DNA of 64,000 bases, from assembly GCA_030603495.1 (NCBI GenBank), contig JAUVXR010000006.1, positions 20,124 to 84,123 of the forward strand, given 5' to 3'. Positions 23,735-34,298 of this stretch are shown here, one piece after another; within the stretch, counting starts at the first letter, position 1; each line of letters starts with the position of its first letter. Below the pieces are notes generated by a model, which had not been told where the DNA came from, ran no database searches, and worked only from the letters and a program-made list of their open reading frames with translations. A program made the position numbers and the translations under genes. Source of the DNA: a bacterium (GTDB lineage: Bacteria; Armatimonadota; Zipacnadia; Zipacnadales; Zipacnadaceae).

Positions 23735-26263
23735 TCAACGTACGCTCCGACACCCATTAAGGAACCCGCACACTCTTGCATCTTCTCCGTCCGTTTCGAC
23801 CGTAACCATTCCCGACTGGCCGGTGATAGCCAGCTCGACCGAGCGCGGCATTGGCTCAGCGGCGTCCGGAGCAATCGCCTCGCCGCCGGAGACGATCCCC
23901 AGGCGGGGCTGGCTTAATCCGATGACGGGCCCAGCATAGCGCAAACTGCGGCCGTGGTGGGGCATTTGCATTATCGTGCTGCGCAGAGAGATGTCATGCT
24001 GCCGACTCCAGGTAATCAGCCGCTCCAGCCCTGCTTTCTCCTGGTCGGCCAGCATCAGCAGGGATACCCCGCCGTACTCCAGGCGCAGGGCTATCGAGTT
24101 ATTATTAAGGTCGTCGCGCGAGCCGCGAATTAGCGGCCGGCTGGGCGCGAGCGCCAGGGCCTCTACTCCAATGCCGAGGTCAATCCGCCCGCCTGCTCGC
24201 ACCGTCGTAACAGGCACTTGGTACTGCTTCGCGGCATTCTCTACCGCCTGCCATACGTTGGTGTCAGGATTGAAGCCCGGTTCGAGGATGAGATCAACTG
24301 GCAGCCGCGCGAGCAGGCGCGGGACGGCATTGCAGTGGTCCGACTGCGGGTGCGTGATGACCAGCGCATCGAGGCGGCGGATGCCCCGCCGGCTCAGGAA
24401 GGGCAGTATGACGCGGTCAGCGAGCACCTCTCCGCGCAGTCCGGGGTACTGCCTGCTGCCCGCATCTACCATCAGGACCTGTCCACCCGGCGCCTCGATC
24501 ACCGCGCACTGGCCCTCCCCCACCGCCAGGAAGGTTACGCGCAGCGACTGATCCCGGTTGTGCACCGCCACCAGCATCGCTACAAGGGCAACGGCTGCCA
24601 CCAGGCTGATTACTATCCAGCGTCGGTCAAGGCTCCGGACCAACTCCACTGCACGGCTCCGCAGGGCCGGCTTAGCTGCCACCAGAATCAGGCCGCCGAC
24701 TACCACATACCACAGGAGCACCATTGGCCCCGAAAAGTAGACATTGTCGAAGTAGGCGCCGGGCAATCGCGCGAACAGCTCATTACTCACAAGCATTATC
24801 TGCATCAGTACGCGGGCAAGGCCGCAAAGCATCGTCGTGACCGGCATTAGAACTGAGCCGGTGACCAGCGCGATCATCCCCAGCGGCATCACCAACATCG
24901 AGATAGGCACCGCGATGGCGTTGGCTAGATTCGCCGACCCGGCGAAACTATAGAAGTTGCAGGCGAGAATCGGCGTGACCATAATCCACGCCCCGAGCGT
25001 CGCCAGCAGCACCGTAGCCACCAGATGAGGCCGGTGAACCACACCCAGGATGTCGCGGTAGCTGCGCGGCGCGTACAGACTCACCCCGATGGCCGCAGCG
25101 AACGTAAGCTGCGCACCAACGTTGAAGACGGTGTCGCTGTCCGCGATCACCAGTACAAACACAGCCAGCGCCACCGCGTTGGGCAGGTCGTAACGCCGGC
25201 CGGTGACGAGAGCGTAGACCAGAATACCGGCCATCACCAGCGACCGACTCACCGAGGGCCCGAGGCCGGCTAACAGGGCAAATCCCACCACTACTGGACC
25301 GATCAGCAGGGCGTGCCACGGACCCAGTGCGCGTCGCCGGCCGGCGGTGACCAACAGGATCAGAGTGAAGATGATGAAAGTCACCTGGGCACCGGAGACC
25401 ACCAGCAGGTGAATCGTCCCGGTCTGGCGGAATGTGTCCTCGGTATCCTTGTCTATTCCCCGCGTTGCGTGGAGACCGTAGACCATACCCGCCATCAGAT
25501 GGGCATAGAAGTCCGAGTCAGGCCCGGGCATCGCCTTTTCCAGATTCGCCAGCGCCCGTTGCCGGGCAAACTGCATAAGATTCTTCAGCTTGAACCGCCA
25601 GGGCATCAATCCCGGCAAGGGCTGCATGACCTGCACACGCGCCTGGGCAGTTATCCCCCGGCGCGCCAGGTAGCGGCGCATGTCAAACTGGCCCAGGTTC
25701 ATCGCTGGTGGTGGCAGCGCGAGGTCAGTCACCCCAGCCGAGACCCTCTGCCCCACCTTTAGTTCTTCCTCCCAATCTGACTCGGCCAGCGACACCCGCC
25801 CTGTCGCCGACCACGCGGAGCCGCCGCTAGCCACTGACTCCGCAGCTACAATCAGGCGGCGCCAATACGAATGCTGCTCGGAAATCTCCACCACCCGGCC
25901 GACTACCAGGGCCTGTTCGCGAGGGGCAAAGCGGGAGATATCGTGCGGGGGCACCACAAACTGCACTGCGTGCAGGCAAATCCCGGCAATAAAGAAGGCC
26001 GCGGCCAGCCACAGGTGACTGTAGACCGACCTACCCCGGGCAACTAGGAAAGCTATGCCAAGGGCAGCCAAGGGAATGAGCAAGCTTGGGGAGAAGCCTA
26101 TGCGTAGACGTTCGGCGGCGACTATACCCAGGACCAAAGCCACCGTCACTGAGACCAACGGGCGATAGCCGAGGTGCCGGAGCAACCTCCAGGGTCGGGT
26201 CTCGCCTACGGAAGTCTGTTCAGTCGTGTTGTGCGAGCTTGGCAAAGAGCTATCCACTAGCAT
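23735..26263 (-). CDS. comEC: DNA internalization channel/nuclease-like protein ComEC/Rec2
   Basis: 842 residues, full length. Order: N-terminal membrane pair and DUF4131/OB-like domain (about 30-215), the Competence integral-membrane domain (about 235-520, with HLLVVSGAQVTFI and GLGPSVSRSLVMAGI), and a C-terminal metallo-beta-lactamase domain (about 575-830) with VDAGSRQYPG, THPQSDHCN, and MPHHGRSLRYAG. It passes single-stranded DNA through the inner membrane in natural transformation. No comEA or comF is adjacent. It is transcribed divergently from the ABC exporter gene. Confidence 0.94.
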   Translation of the reverse strand: MLVDSSLPSSHNTTEQTSVGETRPWRLLRHLGYRPLVSVTVALVLGIVAAERLRIGFSPSLLIPLAALGIAFLVARGRSVYSHLWLAAAFFIAGICLHAVQFVVPPHDISRFAPREQALVVGRVVEISEQHSYWRRLIVAAESVASGGSAWSATGRVSLAESDWEEELKVGQRVSAGVTDLALPPPAMNLGQFDMRRYLARRGITAQARVQVMQPLPGLMPWRFKLKNLMQFARQRALANLEKAMPGPDSDFYAHLMAGMVYGLHATRGIDKDTEDTFRQTGTIHLLVVSGAQVTFIIFTLILLVTAGRRRALGPWHALLIGPVVVGFALLAGLGPSVSRSLVMAGILVYALVTGRRYDLPNAVALAVFVLVIADSDTVFNVGAQLTFAAAIGVSLYAPRSYRDILGVVHRPHLVATVLLATLGAWIMVTPILACNFYSFAGSANLANAIAVPISMLVMPLGMIALVTGSVLMPVTTMLCGLARVLMQIMLVSNELFARLPGAYFDNVYFSGPMVLLWYVVVGGLILVAAKPALRSRAVELVRSLDRRWIVISLVAAVALVAMLVAVHNRDQSLRVTFLAVGEGQCAVIEAPGGQVLMVDAGSRQYPGLRGEVLADRVILPFLSRRGIRRLDALVITHPQSDHCNAVPRLLARLPVDLILEPGFNPDTNVWQAVENAAKQYQVPVTTVRAGGRIDLGIGVEALALAPSRPLIRGSRDDLNNNSIALRLEYGGVSLLMLADQEKAGLERLITWSRQHDISLRSTIMQMPHHGRSLRYAGPVIGLSQPRLGIVSGGEAIAPDAAEPMPRSVELAITGQSGMVTVETDGEDARVCGFLNGCRSVR

Positions 26264-26445
26264 ATCCGGTCAGCAGAGAACGCGGATGGAGACTACGGAA
26301 CACTTCGCGGGCGGTACGACCAAGTCCTCCGCCCTCGTAGCCACTACAGGTGGTTTGTGATACAATAGCAGCATCCGACCAGGCAACTACACTGAGTGGC
26401 AGCTACCTCACCAAACGGTAACGCAACAGCAAAGGACTTGATACG

Positions 26446-28314
<1,869 letters not shown>

Positions 28315-28361
28315 GCGAAAGTCCGTCGGCCCGGATGGTCGCCCCAAGAGAAGATGGCAAG

Positions 28362-29207
28362 ATGAGCTTGAACTGGGATGAAGCAAGGAAACTGGTAGTG
28401 CAGATGCGCTCCGAAGGCGCCACCTCCGAGGAAATCAGAATGTCACTGCGCGATGCAGGCTGCTCTGAGATCAAGATATCCAAGCTGGCGCCGACCCAAG
28501 CGCAAGGCAGCCCGGTACTACCACTTCTTGCTCTGTCGCTGGGCCTATTGTCTCCATTCTTCGCCGCTCTGGTGTTCCCCGTGCTGGCCCGGGTCACTCA
28601 CCGCACTCCGTCGTCGGAGCTACTCTGCCGAGGACTCCTGATGCTTGCTCCCCTGACGGTGCCCATTACACTGGGCATCATCGCACTTGCCACGCGGAGC
28701 GGGCGGAAATACGCAGCCGCCGTCGGGATTGCGCTGCCGGGGGTCATACTGGTGTTCATGCTGTCAATCATCTTGGGTGATGCTCTACGGGGCCCAGGCC
28801 CAACAATCCGGTGTCTGTCCAACATCAAGAACCTCGCGCTATCCCAGATGATCTATGCCTCGGACTGGGAAGAGCACTTCCCACCTGCTCAAAGATGGCC
28901 TGAATGCATCTTCGAGTACCTCAACGAGGAGAAGGTCTTCCTTTGTCCGGGCGACAACCGTAACGCAAAGCATCAATTTGCTGGCGTCGAAACTAGCTAC
29001 ACCATGAACGCGCTCTGTGGTGGGCTGAGGCTTGATAGTTTTGAGAAGCCAGGGGACACCGTTCTGCTTTTCGACGGCACGAAACTCTTCGGCAGCCACG
29101 GGGCCGCCGCATTTCGACACCACGAGGGCCTGAATGTGGCCCTCGCGGACGGCCATGCCCGGTGGTGTTCACGAAACGACTTTCTGCGGTTGCGACTCGA
29201 GCCGTGA
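28362..29207 (+). CDS. Membrane protein with H-x9-DG-type pseudopilin C-terminal domain
   Basis: About 281 residues. The N-terminus is a helical 'DEARKLVVQMRSEGATSEEI' segment, not a pilin leader; then three to four hydrophobic segments (about 55-160) and a globular part like that of the pseudopilin at 3820: CLSNIKNLALSQMIYASDWEEHFPPA, VFLCPGDNR, SYTMN and, near the end, FRHHEGLNVALADGHARW, the classic H-x9-DG tail. So the family's distal domain is joined to a multi-spanning membrane part. The start at 28362 follows AGAGAAG; 28335 is an alternative. Role unknown. Confidence 0.7.
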   Translation: MSLNWDEARKLVVQMRSEGATSEEIRMSLRDAGCSEIKISKLAPTQAQGSPVLPLLALSLGLLSPFFAALVFPVLARVTHRTPSSELLCRGLLMLAPLTVPITLGIIALATRSGRKYAAAVGIALPGVILVFMLSIILGDALRGPGPTIRCLSNIKNLALSQMIYASDWEEHFPPAQRWPECIFEYLNEEKVFLCPGDNRNAKHQFAGVETSYTMNALCGGLRLDSFEKPGDTVLLFDGTKLFGSHGAAAFRHHEGLNVALADGHARWCSRNDFLRLRLEP

Positions 29208-29324
29208 CGGCCCAAGTCAGTCATCGCTCACGGCCGGCTCCCCGTAGTAGGCACACGGCCTTCCTCGAGAGGTAGAGCAGACGCTAGACGGGGACAGATA
29301 GAGGCAGACAACGGCAGGCGAGGC

Positions 29325-29804
29325 TTACGGGCAGGGCCTAAAAACGATCCGGTACTCCTCGTTCTCATCTATTCCATCAACATAGTCAAATTCGAATTCG
29401 TCGCCGAACTCCCGGCACCACTCGGCCAGTTCTGCTGGCCAGATCACACTGCTGATCTGCTTCTCCAAATGCTCACGGCCCGACTTGCGCAGCAATTCCC
29501 GCCACTGGCAGTGGGTGACAACGAACACTACACCGTCGGGCACTTCATCCACGCGAAACAGGTGACCGTCAGCCCGCAACTTCAAGCTGAAGCAGGCGGT
29601 CAAGTCGGCGATGGAATTGCCAGTGATGCCCAGGACCTCGCGCGCCTTGCGCGCCTGGATTTTGGGCACAATCTGCCAGACTTTCTCGTCCAATGCCAGG
29701 GCGTGCTCGAAGCCGTGAGCCTCCTCGACCGTCACAAACCACAGTCCATCTACCGCCGTATACGACCGCCGCAAGTATTCAACCAGCGCCTTGTCCTGGT
29801 TCAT
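29325..29804 (-). CDS. DUF6125-like protein
   Basis: 159 residues: LVEYLRRSYTAVDGLWFVTVEE, FEHALALDEKVWQIVPKIQARKARE, and Cys residues near the middle and end (LTACFS, VTHCQW, AEWCREFG). This matches what I recall of the DUF6125 family, also called L-2-amino-thiazoline-like by weak similarity; the function is unknown. The ATG at 29804 is preferred to a GTG at 29813. It is downstream of the phosphohexomutase gene on the same strand with a palindromic repeat between. Confidence 0.6.
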   Translation of the reverse strand: MNQDKALVEYLRRSYTAVDGLWFVTVEEAHGFEHALALDEKVWQIVPKIQARKAREVLGITGNSIADLTACFSLKLRADGHLFRVDEVPDGVVFVVTHCQWRELLRKSGREHLEKQISSVIWPAELAEWCREFGDEFEFDYVDGIDENEEYRIVFRPCP

Positions 29805-29864
29805 TGGCACCACCCCGAAAAAGAGTAGCCGCGCACGATGTGTGATCTGGTAGGTATGTTATTT

Positions 29865-29937
29865 CGTAGGAGCGACATTCTTGTCGCGATGGTGTCATAC
29901 ACTGGACTGAGTCGCGGCAAGAATGTCGCTCCTATCG
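29865..29937 (+). repeat. Palindromic repeat, family B, two-armed copy
   Basis: Arms GTAGGAGCGACATTCTTGTC and its complement (…GACATTCTTGCC type) face each other around about 25 bases, forming a near-perfect inverted element. Each arm itself holds GCGACA/TGTCGC. Other copies lie at 35424 and 38013. It sits directly after the phosphohexomutase stop and may act as its transcription end. Confidence 0.85.
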
Positions 29938-29954
29938 CACGAAAACGGCTCGTA

Positions 29955-31313
29955 CTACAACTGTGCCTTCACGCGGCTGACCAGCTCCTCCCCAATGCGG
30001 TCACGGGCTTGGGGAGTTTTGCCCTCCCAGCGCATAACCAACTCCTCAGCTGTATTCGAGGCGCGGATCAGCGCCCAGCCCTCAGGCATCTGAACGCGGG
30101 CGCCATCCACCTCCAGAACCGGGTGCTCTTCGCGATAGCTCGCCGCCACCTGCTCGACCACCTGCCACTTGAGCGCATCCGGGCAGTCCATCCGTATTCC
30201 GGGCGCGGGGAAGTACCGGGGCAAGTCCGCCACAATATCACGCAGCGGCTTGTCCTGGGACGAGAGGCTACCCAGCAGCCGGGCGGCAGCGTAGGCGGCG
30301 TCGTCGAACTTGATGTAGGGGTTGCCGAAGTAGCAGTGTCCAGAGGTCTCGAAGCCCAGCGGCGAATTCACCCGGCGCATGCCGTCGAGGATGAACGGAT
30401 AGCCGCACGCAACCATCTCCACCCACCCGCCCCACTGCTCCACCTGGTCAATCAGCGCCTGCGAGCAGCGGACCTCGGTGACAATGGTCGCCGGGGCGTC
30501 AGCCAGCACCTCGCGGCACAGCGGCACCACATAGTTGTCGGGCCAGACCATTGCACCAGTGTGATCCACCACCGAAATCCGGTCGCCGTCAGCGTCAATG
30601 GCGACACCCAGGTCGGCGCTGGTCTCGACGACGCGCTGCGCGCAGTGGGTCATGGCCTCCTCGCTCAGCGGATCCGGCGAACGGTTGGGAAACGTCCCAT
30701 CAGGCTCCGCGAACAGCACCTCCAGCTCGTGCCCAAGGGCTGCCAATAGCCTTGGTGCGTTGAATGTGCCGCAGCCGTTGCCCACGTCCAGTACAACCTT
30801 CAGCGAGCGCTGGGCACTAACCTGGGCCGCTGCGATCTCAAAATACTTCGGCCAGATGTCACGCTGCTCACATCTGCCCTGGCCCTCTGCAAAGTTGCCA
30901 GCTATTGCCTGCTGATAGAGCTCCTGGAGCTGGTCGCCGTAGAAGGGCCAGTCACCCAGGCGCAGTTTGATCCCGTTGTACTGCGGCGGGCGGTGGGAGG
31001 CGGTAATGCCCATGCCGCCGTCGGCCTGCCACAGGCCTATAGCGAAGTAGACCACTGGTGTAGGGCACTGGCCGATGTCAATCACCTGGCAGCCGCAGCT
31101 CACCAGCCCCTCGATAGCCGCCGCACAAAGTTCTTCAGACGAAGGGCGCAGGTCGCGGCCGACGACAACTGTAGCGCTCGCAGGATTGGGGAAGCGGCTG
31201 GCGTAGGACTGCGCGATAGTGCGGACGACCGCCGGAGTGATCTGGCTGCCGACCTCCCCTCTGATGTCGTAGGCTCGGAAAATGCTAGAATCAATCTCTA
31301 CCGCAGCACTCAC
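29955..31313 (-). CDS. Phosphomannomutase/phosphoglucomutase
   Basis: 452 residues, a four-domain alpha-D-phosphohexomutase that interconverts hexose 1- and 6-phosphates for polysaccharide and glycolipid precursors. Seen: N-terminal IFRAYDIRGEVG, VVGRDLRPSS, the phosphoserine loop GMGITASHRP, the metal loop AIDADGDRIS, the sugar loop GFETSGHCYF, and the phosphate loop IRASNTAEELVMR. The phosphoserine loop usually reads TASHNP; here Arg replaces Asn. The start is GTG at 31313 with AGAGGTGA upstream. Confidence 0.92.
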   Translation of the reverse strand: MSAAVEIDSSIFRAYDIRGEVGSQITPAVVRTIAQSYASRFPNPASATVVVGRDLRPSSEELCAAAIEGLVSCGCQVIDIGQCPTPVVYFAIGLWQADGGMGITASHRPPQYNGIKLRLGDWPFYGDQLQELYQQAIAGNFAEGQGRCEQRDIWPKYFEIAAAQVSAQRSLKVVLDVGNGCGTFNAPRLLAALGHELEVLFAEPDGTFPNRSPDPLSEEAMTHCAQRVVETSADLGVAIDADGDRISVVDHTGAMVWPDNYVVPLCREVLADAPATIVTEVRCSQALIDQVEQWGGWVEMVACGYPFILDGMRRVNSPLGFETSGHCYFGNPYIKFDDAAYAAARLLGSLSSQDKPLRDIVADLPRYFPAPGIRMDCPDALKWQVVEQVAASYREEHPVLEVDGARVQMPEGWALIRASNTAEELVMRWEGKTPQARDRIGEELVSRVKAQL

Positions 31314-31389
31314 GGCATCACCTCTGAAAGACTAGACTGTGCGGAGTCGGAAGCTTCGGGGGCCCTAGCAGCACGATTTGGGCCAAGCA

Positions 31390-33135
31390 TCAGTACATCC
31401 GCCGCGCGCCGACGTAACGAGGGGCATAGTAGCTATCAGTAATGTGGCTAATCTTGACGCGGGAACGCGAATTGGAGGCATGGATAAACTTGTTGTCGTT
31501 GATGTAGAGACCGACGTGAGAGATGCCGCGCCGGTAGGTGTTCTTGAAGAAGACGACATCACCCGGCTGCAATTGGCCACGCGAGACCGGCTTGCCCTGG
31601 AGAAATAGCCCCGGACTGGTGCGGCCCACCTTGGTGCCGTGGCGGCCCATTACGTACTGCACAAAGCCCGAACAGTCGAAGCCGCCTGGGCTTTCCCCCC
31701 CGCGTACATACCGATGTCCCAGGTACTTCAGCGCTGTCTGGATTATCTGACTACCCTTGTTACGGCTAGCGGAGCCGGTTGCTATGCCACCTTCCTGACG
31801 GGCAATGCGCTCTTCGCGGGTGTCAATCAGCCAACTGGCCACCCAGCCGGTTTTGCCGTTGTCCAGTAAGACCTTGTACCAGTCGCCCTGCTGGTCAGTG
31901 ATTATTACCTGGGTGCTGAGCACCAGCTCGCCAATCTCCGCATGCTCTGCGCTCGGGCCATCGCGCAGGTTGACCTCCGGTCGGGCCACCCAACCGACAT
32001 TGACCTCGATCTGCTCGCCGTTCTGCTCAGTGGTAATCGCCTGGCCCGGCGGCAGGAAGCTCACCACCCAGCCGGCGGCCCAGCCGACCTTCCCCTCCCC
32101 TGTCTTGATCCGGCACCAGTGACCCTCGGCACCCATCACTTCGATCTTGCTGCCGCGCTCAAGCTGGAACTGAACCGGACGCTCCGTACTTGGCCCGCTG
32201 CGCACGTTGACACGGTCCTCATCAATCCAGGCGTAGAGCTCCTCGCTGGGTGGGGCTGGTTCCTTGTATTCTGGCGACGGAAAATCAGGAGGCGGCGCGG
32301 GCAGCGGCGGCGTACTAGCTCGCGAGCCCTCGCCCTCCTCGACCTTAATCAACCACTCAGCCACCCAACCGGTATTCCCGCCGTGGACGGTTACCTGCTT
32401 CCAGTCACCCTTTTCCCCAAAGATATACAATACCTGGCCCTTTTTGAGCGTGGCCACTATATCAGAACTGGTGCTAGGCTCCATGCGCAGGCGGACGTTG
32501 TCGCCCTCAACATAACCCTTGGCTGACGTCCACCCGCGGTTGCTGGCCGTAGCGCCTCCACGTTCGGCCAGCTTGCGGCCCGCCTCGACGTTGAATTCGA
32601 GCATATCCCCCCGGATCCAGCCCTCGCCGCCGGGAGTCCTACACTTGATCCAGTCGCCGCGCTGGCTGAGCTTGTAAACCTTGGTACCCCGCGGCAGAGA
32701 GCCGTAGCGCTCGTAGCCCAGCCCAGGGCCGCTGCGCACATTGCCCGCGCTTACATTGATCCAGGAGGGGGGATTACCAGTAGAGACAGTTTGCACCGCC
32801 GAACTCGCCTCCGCCAACTGCCGGCCCTTGTCGTAGGAGAACTCCAGCAGCCATTCGGCTACCCAGCCCCAACTGTCATCGGGCAGCCTGGCCCAGCACC
32901 ACCGGTTGCGGAAGGCCGTCACGTAGAGCTTGGTGCCCTTGGTCAGCGTGCCGATTTTCTGGCGATCGGTGCCCGGGCCGCTGCGCACGTTCAGTGTCTC
33001 CGCCTTGACCCATGCTGTCCAGACCTTCCTATCAGCATGCACCGCCGTGCCTATCAGCACCGAGGTCAACAGAAATACCCCAACCCACAACAGCACAGCT
33101 TGGCCCGTCATTTGGCGGCGCAAATCTACCTGCAT
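31390..33135 (-). CDS. Secreted NlpC/P60 endopeptidase with five bacterial SH3 domains
   Basis: About 581 residues. A membrane/signal segment (about 10-33) is followed by five SH3b modules, each with an N-V-R-x-G-P/M-E-P-type start and a G-W-V-A-x-W-L end (about 40-100, 120-180, 205-262, 300-360, 380-437), with a Pro-rich linker before the fourth, then an NlpC/P60 domain (about 460-580). Catalytic residues are Cys in FDCSGFVQY, His in ISHVGLYI, and a polar third in FIHASN. It cuts peptidoglycan stem peptides. The start at 33135 is chosen because a promoter -10 box overlaps the earlier in-frame codon at 33156. Confidence 0.92.
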   Translation of the reverse strand: MQVDLRRQMTGQAVLLWVGVFLLTSVLIGTAVHADRKVWTAWVKAETLNVRSGPGTDRQKIGTLTKGTKLYVTAFRNRWCWARLPDDSWGWVAEWLLEFSYDKGRQLAEASSAVQTVSTGNPPSWINVSAGNVRSGPGLGYERYGSLPRGTKVYKLSQRGDWIKCRTPGGEGWIRGDMLEFNVEAGRKLAERGGATASNRGWTSAKGYVEGDNVRLRMEPSTSSDIVATLKKGQVLYIFGEKGDWKQVTVHGGNTGWVAEWLIKVEEGEGSRASTPPLPAPPPDFPSPEYKEPAPPSEELYAWIDEDRVNVRSGPSTERPVQFQLERGSKIEVMGAEGHWCRIKTGEGKVGWAAGWVVSFLPPGQAITTEQNGEQIEVNVGWVARPEVNLRDGPSAEHAEIGELVLSTQVIITDQQGDWYKVLLDNGKTGWVASWLIDTREERIARQEGGIATGSASRNKGSQIIQTALKYLGHRYVRGGESPGGFDCSGFVQYVMGRHGTKVGRTSPGLFLQGKPVSRGQLQPGDVVFFKNTYRRGISHVGLYINDNKFIHASNSRSRVKISHITDSYYAPRYVGARRMY

Positions 33136-33145
33136 ACCATCGGGA

Positions 33146-33175
33146 ATTATACCCAATCGCTTCCTACATAGTCAA
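33146..33175 (-). promoter_or_regulatory. Promoter overlapping the start region of the NlpC/P60 gene
   Basis: Minus strand TTGACT (33175-33170), 18 bp, TATAAT (33151-33146). The transcript would start about 4 bases before the ATG at 33135, so the mRNA is leaderless or nearly so; no Shine-Dalgarno is present. Confidence 0.7.
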
Positions 33176-33320
33176 ACTGCCGCACCCGACGCTCGCACGT
33201 ATGTGCGGCCACACTGACCCACGGGCGAGCTATTGCTACTGACATTTCTGTGCGCTCAGAGGTTCACCACAATGGCTCTGTCCTGTCGCCCACGTTCTCG
33301 GGCACGCCGCGCGCATGAGT

Positions 33321-33349
33321 TTGCATTCGCACAGCCGATTTGCTATACT
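33321..33349 (+). promoter_or_regulatory. dapB promoter
   Basis: TTGCAT, 17 bp, then TGC-TATACT (extended -10). The start is near 33356, leaving a 38-base leader containing the GGGGAGGG ribosome site. Confidence 0.6.
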
Positions 33350-33393
33350 TCCTATCTACCGCTGGAGAACTGATCGTCTCGGGGAGGGCCAAG

Positions 33394-34197
33394 ATGTCGG
33401 CGGAGAAGATAACCATTCTGGTAACTGGTGCCTGTGGACAGATGGGTAGGTATGTGGTAGCCGGCGTCCTCGATGCGCCCGATATGGAGCTGGTCGGGGC
33501 AGTGGACCCGGCGGGCCGCGGTAAGCCGCTCAGCGAGATCGTGTCCGGGGCGCCTGAGGATGTTGTCTGCAGCGGACACTTGGCCTCGGCCCTGGCGGAG
33601 AGCCAGCCCCAGGTCATGATTGACTTCACCCATCCCGACGTGGTCATGGACAATACCCAGGCTGCCTTGAACGCGGGGGTGGCCTGCGTGGTCGGCACCA
33701 CCGGATTCTCGCCGGTGGACCTTCAGGTGGTCGAACAGATGTGCCGGAAGAAGCACACGCCCTGCATCATCGCGCCGAACTTCAGCATCGGGGCGAACCT
33801 GATGATGAAATTCGCTGCCGAGGCGGCCAATGACTTCGACTACGCCGAGATCATCGAGCGCCATCACGAGAAGAAGGCCGACGCGCCCTCGGGCACTGCC
33901 CTGATTACCGCTGAAAAGATGACCCAGGCGAGCGAGCGACCCCTGCGCGACGTGCTGACCGCCCGCGAGAAGCTACCGGGCTCGCGCGGGGGCGCGACCG
34001 AGGGCATCCGCATCCACAGTGTGAGGATGCCCGGCTACATCGCCAACCAGGAAGTGGTACTGGGCGGCACCGGCGAGGTGCTCAAGATCGAGCATATCAC
34101 CACCAGCCGGGAGTGCTTCATTCCCGGCGTGCTCCTGGCAGTGCGTAAGATCCTCGAGATGGAAGGACTGACCTACGGGCTCGATAAGATTCTCTGA
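33394..34197 (+). CDS. dapB: 4-hydroxy-tetrahydrodipicolinate reductase
   Basis: NAD(P)H-dependent reduction step of the diaminopimelate/lysine pathway. 267 residues from the ATG at 33394, preceded by GGGGAGGG. NAD-binding ILVTGACGQMGRYV, VVGTTGFS, the substrate stretch APNFSIGANLMMKFA, and the catalytic ERHHEKKADAPSGTA are all seen. The 18-residue longer frame lies within the promoter region. asd follows about 100 bp away, the partner enzyme that makes its upstream substrate; dapA is not in the window. Confidence 0.97.
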   Translation: MSAEKITILVTGACGQMGRYVVAGVLDAPDMELVGAVDPAGRGKPLSEIVSGAPEDVVCSGHLASALAESQPQVMIDFTHPDVVMDNTQAALNAGVACVVGTTGFSPVDLQVVEQMCRKKHTPCIIAPNFSIGANLMMKFAAEAANDFDYAEIIERHHEKKADAPSGTALITAEKMTQASERPLRDVLTAREKLPGSRGGATEGIRIHSVRMPGYIANQEVVLGGTGEVLKIEHITTSRECFIPGVLLAVRKILEMEGLTYGLDKIL

Positions 34198-34226
34198 CGA
34201 AACATTGAGCATGGTTCATTGCGACA

Positions 34227-34285
34227 CGGTAGGACAGGCGTCCCGCCTGTCCCAAATGCCGACAGGCGAGACGCCTGTCGTACCG
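34227..34285 (+). repeat. Palindromic repeat, family A, full two-armed copy
   Basis: 59 bp. CGGTA at one end and TACCG at the other enclose two hairpin units (ggacaggcg…cgcctgtcc and gacaggcg…cgcctgtc), which are themselves inverted to one another. It fills the gap between dapB and asd without breaking co-direction. Confidence 0.88.
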
Positions 34286-34298
34286 CATAGAAGAGGTG

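Noticed and set aside
24218-25762. Several plus-strand ORFs over 100 codons inside comEC
   Set aside because: Low-complexity shadows of the minus-strand comEC gene in GC-rich DNA.
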